Assembly: GCA_019310665.1 (NCBI GenBank)
Contig: JAFDDW010000139.1
Location: 1-6,431, forward strand
DNA length: 6,431 nucleotides
Reading direction: 5' to 3'
Source: Deltaproteobacteria bacterium
Lineage (GTDB): Bacteria; Desulfobacterota; Desulfobacteria; Desulfobacterales; JAFDCJ01
Below are positions 4,563 to 6,431 of this stretch, one piece after another. Below the pieces are notes generated by a model. That model was not told the origin of the DNA and did no database searches. It was given only the letters and a program-made list of their open reading frames with translations. A program made the translations under genes and the position numbers. Numbering within the stretch: the stretch's first letter is position 1; the number at the start of each line of letters is the position of its first letter.

Positions 4563-6431
4563 ATGGAACCAGCACTGATTTCACCGGCTTCTAACTCGAT
4601 TCTCGCTATTCCCGCTAACATTATCTACATCCTGATTCCGTTAGCCGGAGTGGGGCTATTTGCCTATATCATATTCAAACGGCTGGCCCCTTTGCTTAAA
4701 GCCGCTCCGGATGACCGCTTTAACAGATTTGCCGACCGGATCCGTTCGGTATTAAAAATCTGGCTGGCCCAATGGCGGCATCCGCGTTATATGCTGGCCG
4801 GGGTGGTGCATATATTCCTGTTTGGCGGTTTTCTGATTCTGGGTGCCCGTTCCACCCAACTTGTTTTCATCGGCTTCGTAGACGGTTTTACGCTGCCCGG
4901 TTTCGACGGTGGCTTCGGTGATTTTTACAACGTACTAAAGGATTGCGCCGCTACCTGGGTGCTGATTGCCGTTGTCATTGCCGCCGTGCGACGGGGAATT
5001 TTTAAGCCGGCGCGCTATGCGGTACCACCGCAGTACGGCCGTGATCATACCTGGGAAGCTTTATTGGTGTTGGGTCTTATCGCGACCCTGGTGATCAGTG
5101 AAAGCCTTTTTGAAGCCAGCCTGATGGCGGCTGAAGTCCAAAAAGGGCTTCACACGCCATTTGCGGCACCATTTACCCTGGTGTGGATTTTCAAACACCT
5201 GGTAAGCGCTGCGTCGCTGCAAGTATTGCAGGGGCTGCATTCGGTTAGTTATTTTACCCATGAAATAAGCTTCTTTTTTTTCCTGTGCTTCCTGCCCATG
5301 GGCAAACACTTCAATGTGGTGATATCCCTGTTCAACGTCTTTTTTATGCGCCTGGAAAGGGGCAATGTCAAACCGGTGCGCTACGGGGTTGATGAGGATG
5401 GACTGGACGATCTGGAATCATTCGGGGTCAAGGTTTTTGAGGATTTCACCTGGAAACACATGCTGGACTTTTACACCTGCGCCGACTGTGGCCGGTGTTC
5501 CGACCGTTGTCCCGCCAATGCCGTCGGCCGGCCGCTTTCCCCCAGGTTTATTTCCATTAAAGGACGCGATTATGCCTTTAAACACTACCCCTTGATCGGT
5601 AGTAATGGCGGCGAGCCGCAACCATTAATCGGCAATATTTACAGCGAAGACGAGATATGGTCCTGTACCACCTGCGGCGCCTGCGAACAGGAATGTCCGC
5701 TGGGAATCGAATATATCGACAAAGTGGTGGACCTCAGGCGCGGGATGGTGGACGAGGGCATGGTGCCCCAATCCCTTCAGAAGGCCATGGGGGCCCTTGA
5801 AAAACGCGGCAACCCCTGGGGCAAGATGGAGCGCAAGCGTGCTGACTGGACCAAGGAACTCGGTGAGGATGTTCCCGTGAAAATCCTCGAAAAGGGTAAA
5901 TCCGCTGAAACCCTGTATTTTGTGGATAGCATATCTTGTTTTGATGACCGTATGCAGGAGATTGCCCGCGCGACCGCAAAAATCTTAAATGGTGCCGGAA
6001 TCGATTTCGGTATCCTGGGAAAAGCGGAAAAAGACAGCGGGCATGAGGTGAGACGATTCGGCGAGGAAATGCTTTTTCAGGATTTAAAGGATCAAAACAC
6101 GGATGCCATTCTCAAGGCCGGGGTTAAAACCATTGTTACGGCCGATCCCCATGCTTACAATGCCTTGAAAAAAGACTACCAAGATCTTCCGCCGGTGGAG
6201 CATATCAGTCAAACCATTGTTAAAAACGTAAAGTCCGGAAATATTCGCTTACAATCGCTGGAAGACAGCTCTAAGATATATGTCTACCATGATCCCTGTT
6301 ATCTGGGGCGGCACAACAGCCTTTACGATGATCCCCGGGCGGCCCTGGACGCCGTTCCCGGTTTGAAACGCATCGAAATGGAGGGTGATTGCCGTGACCG
6401 CTCCTTTTGCTGCGGCGGCGGCGGACTGATG
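4563..6431 (+). CDS. membrane haem/Fe-S oxidoreductase, FadF/EMO-type (3' end cut)
   Basis: The first 623 residues of a membrane oxidoreductase expected to carry electrons from reduced electron-transfer flavoprotein to menaquinone; the family is usually about 650-720 residues. Residues 16-265 form a NarI-like domain with about five or six membrane helices (near 18-40, 77-103, 129-143, 165-186, 205-225, 234-262); His83, His226, His233 and His249 are possible haem b ligands. Two ferredoxin-type [4Fe-4S] motifs follow: Cys306/309/312/316-Pro and Cys368/371/374/378-Pro. Two cysteine-rich (CCG) domains come next. The first (about 450-545) has lost its canonical cysteines, reading SISCFDDR, DSGHEVRR and ADPHAYN. 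The second keeps Cys579 (HDPCY) and Cys616-Cys617-Gly, where the window ends. An in-frame TAA directly before ATG 4563 fixes the earliest start; the nearest Shine-Dalgarno-like AGGGAG is 14 nt away, so translation may be weak or coupled. No ETF genes are in view. Confidence 0.9.
   Translation, partial: MEPALISPASNSILAIPANIIYILIPLAGVGLFAYIIFKRLAPLLKAAPDDRFNRFADRIRSVLKIWLAQWRHPRYMLAGVVHIFLFGGFLILGARSTQLVFIGFVDGFTLPGFDGGFGDFYNVLKDCAATWVLIAVVIAAVRRGIFKPARYAVPPQYGRDHTWEALLVLGLIATLVISESLFEASLMAAEVQKGLHTPFAAPFTLVWIFKHLVSAASLQVLQGLHSVSYFTHEISFFFFLCFLPMGKHFNVVISLFNVFFMRLERGNVKPVRYGVDEDGLDDLESFGVKVFEDFTWKHMLDFYTCADCGRCSDRCPANAVGRPLSPRFISIKGRDYAFKHYPLIGSNGGEPQPLIGNIYSEDEIWSCTTCGACEQECPLGIEYIDKVVDLRRGMVDEGMVPQSLQKAMGALEKRGNPWGKMERKRADWTKELGEDVPVKILEKGKSAETLYFVDSISCFDDRMQEIARATAKILNGAGIDFGILGKAEKDSGHEVRRFGEEMLFQDLKDQNTDAILKAGVKTIVTADPHAYNALKKDYQDLPPVEHISQTIVKNVKSGNIRLQSLEDSSKIYVYHDPCYLGRHNSLYDDPRAALDAVPGLKRIEMEGDCRDRSFCCGGGGLM

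Noticed and set aside
4321..4584. 87-codon minus-strand frame in the repeat gap
   Set aside because: It mostly translates the heptad repeats, overlaps the start of the oxidoreductase gene and has no recognisable ribosome binding site.
5365..5595. 76-codon plus-strand frame inside the oxidoreductase gene
   Set aside because: It is out of phase with the cysteine-motif frame, which is clearly coding there.

Overview
The window looks like a chromosomal segment from an anaerobic, fatty-acid-oxidising deltaproteobacterium (Desulfobacterota, Desulfobacterales-like). This is inferred from the gene types: a roughly 600-residue acyl-CoA dehydrogenase with a C-terminal extension, a membrane haem/iron-sulfur oxidoreductase of the FadF/EMO kind, and intergenic DNA rich in short phased repeats. 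No ribosomal or other phylogenetic marker is present, so the assignment is tentative.

Left part (1-1380): a small helical protein of unknown function lies on the plus strand. Facing it on the minus strand is a putative lipoprotein whose last 43 codons sit in another frame, consistent with loss of one A in an A-run. Upstream of that is a decayed 3' fragment of a family 3 solute-binding protein gene with an internal stop. A perfect hairpin followed by five Ts, oriented to the plus strand, separates these two minus-strand genes.

Control region (1381-1630): a very AT-rich stretch holds an 18-bp palindrome. It leads into a good sigma70-type promoter (TTGACA, 17 bp, TAATAT), overlapped by a 20-bp palindrome that fits the published Bacillus subtilis FadR (YsiA) operator consensus as I recall it. 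The gene just downstream encodes a TetR-family protein that resembles B. subtilis FadR in its helix-turn-helix and near its C-terminus. The repressor therefore probably controls its own promoter. The only conventional start codon lies upstream of the predicted transcription start. A perfect AGGAGG sits 6 nt before an AUC codon exactly where the conserved protein should begin, so an AUC start (or a lost AUG) is suspected.

Right part (2225-6431): the regulator is followed after 76 bp by the acyl-CoA dehydrogenase gene, then by 444 bp of repeat-rich non-coding DNA, then by the 5' 623 codons of the membrane iron-sulfur oxidoreductase, which runs off the window. The inferred logic is acyl-CoA oxidation by the dehydrogenase, electrons carried by an electron-transfer flavoprotein (not encoded here), and delivery to membrane quinone by the oxidoreductase, with FadR sensing acyl-CoA. 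In B. subtilis the FadR regulon also includes fadF next to an acyl-CoA dehydrogenase gene, so the gene set parallels that regulon. The first cysteine-rich (CCG) domain of the oxidoreductase has lost its canonical cysteines while the second is kept. No wholly new system is evident; the most unusual points are the suspected AUC start, the FadR-type operator outside the Firmicutes, the degenerate CCG domain and the 7-nt phased intergenic repeats.
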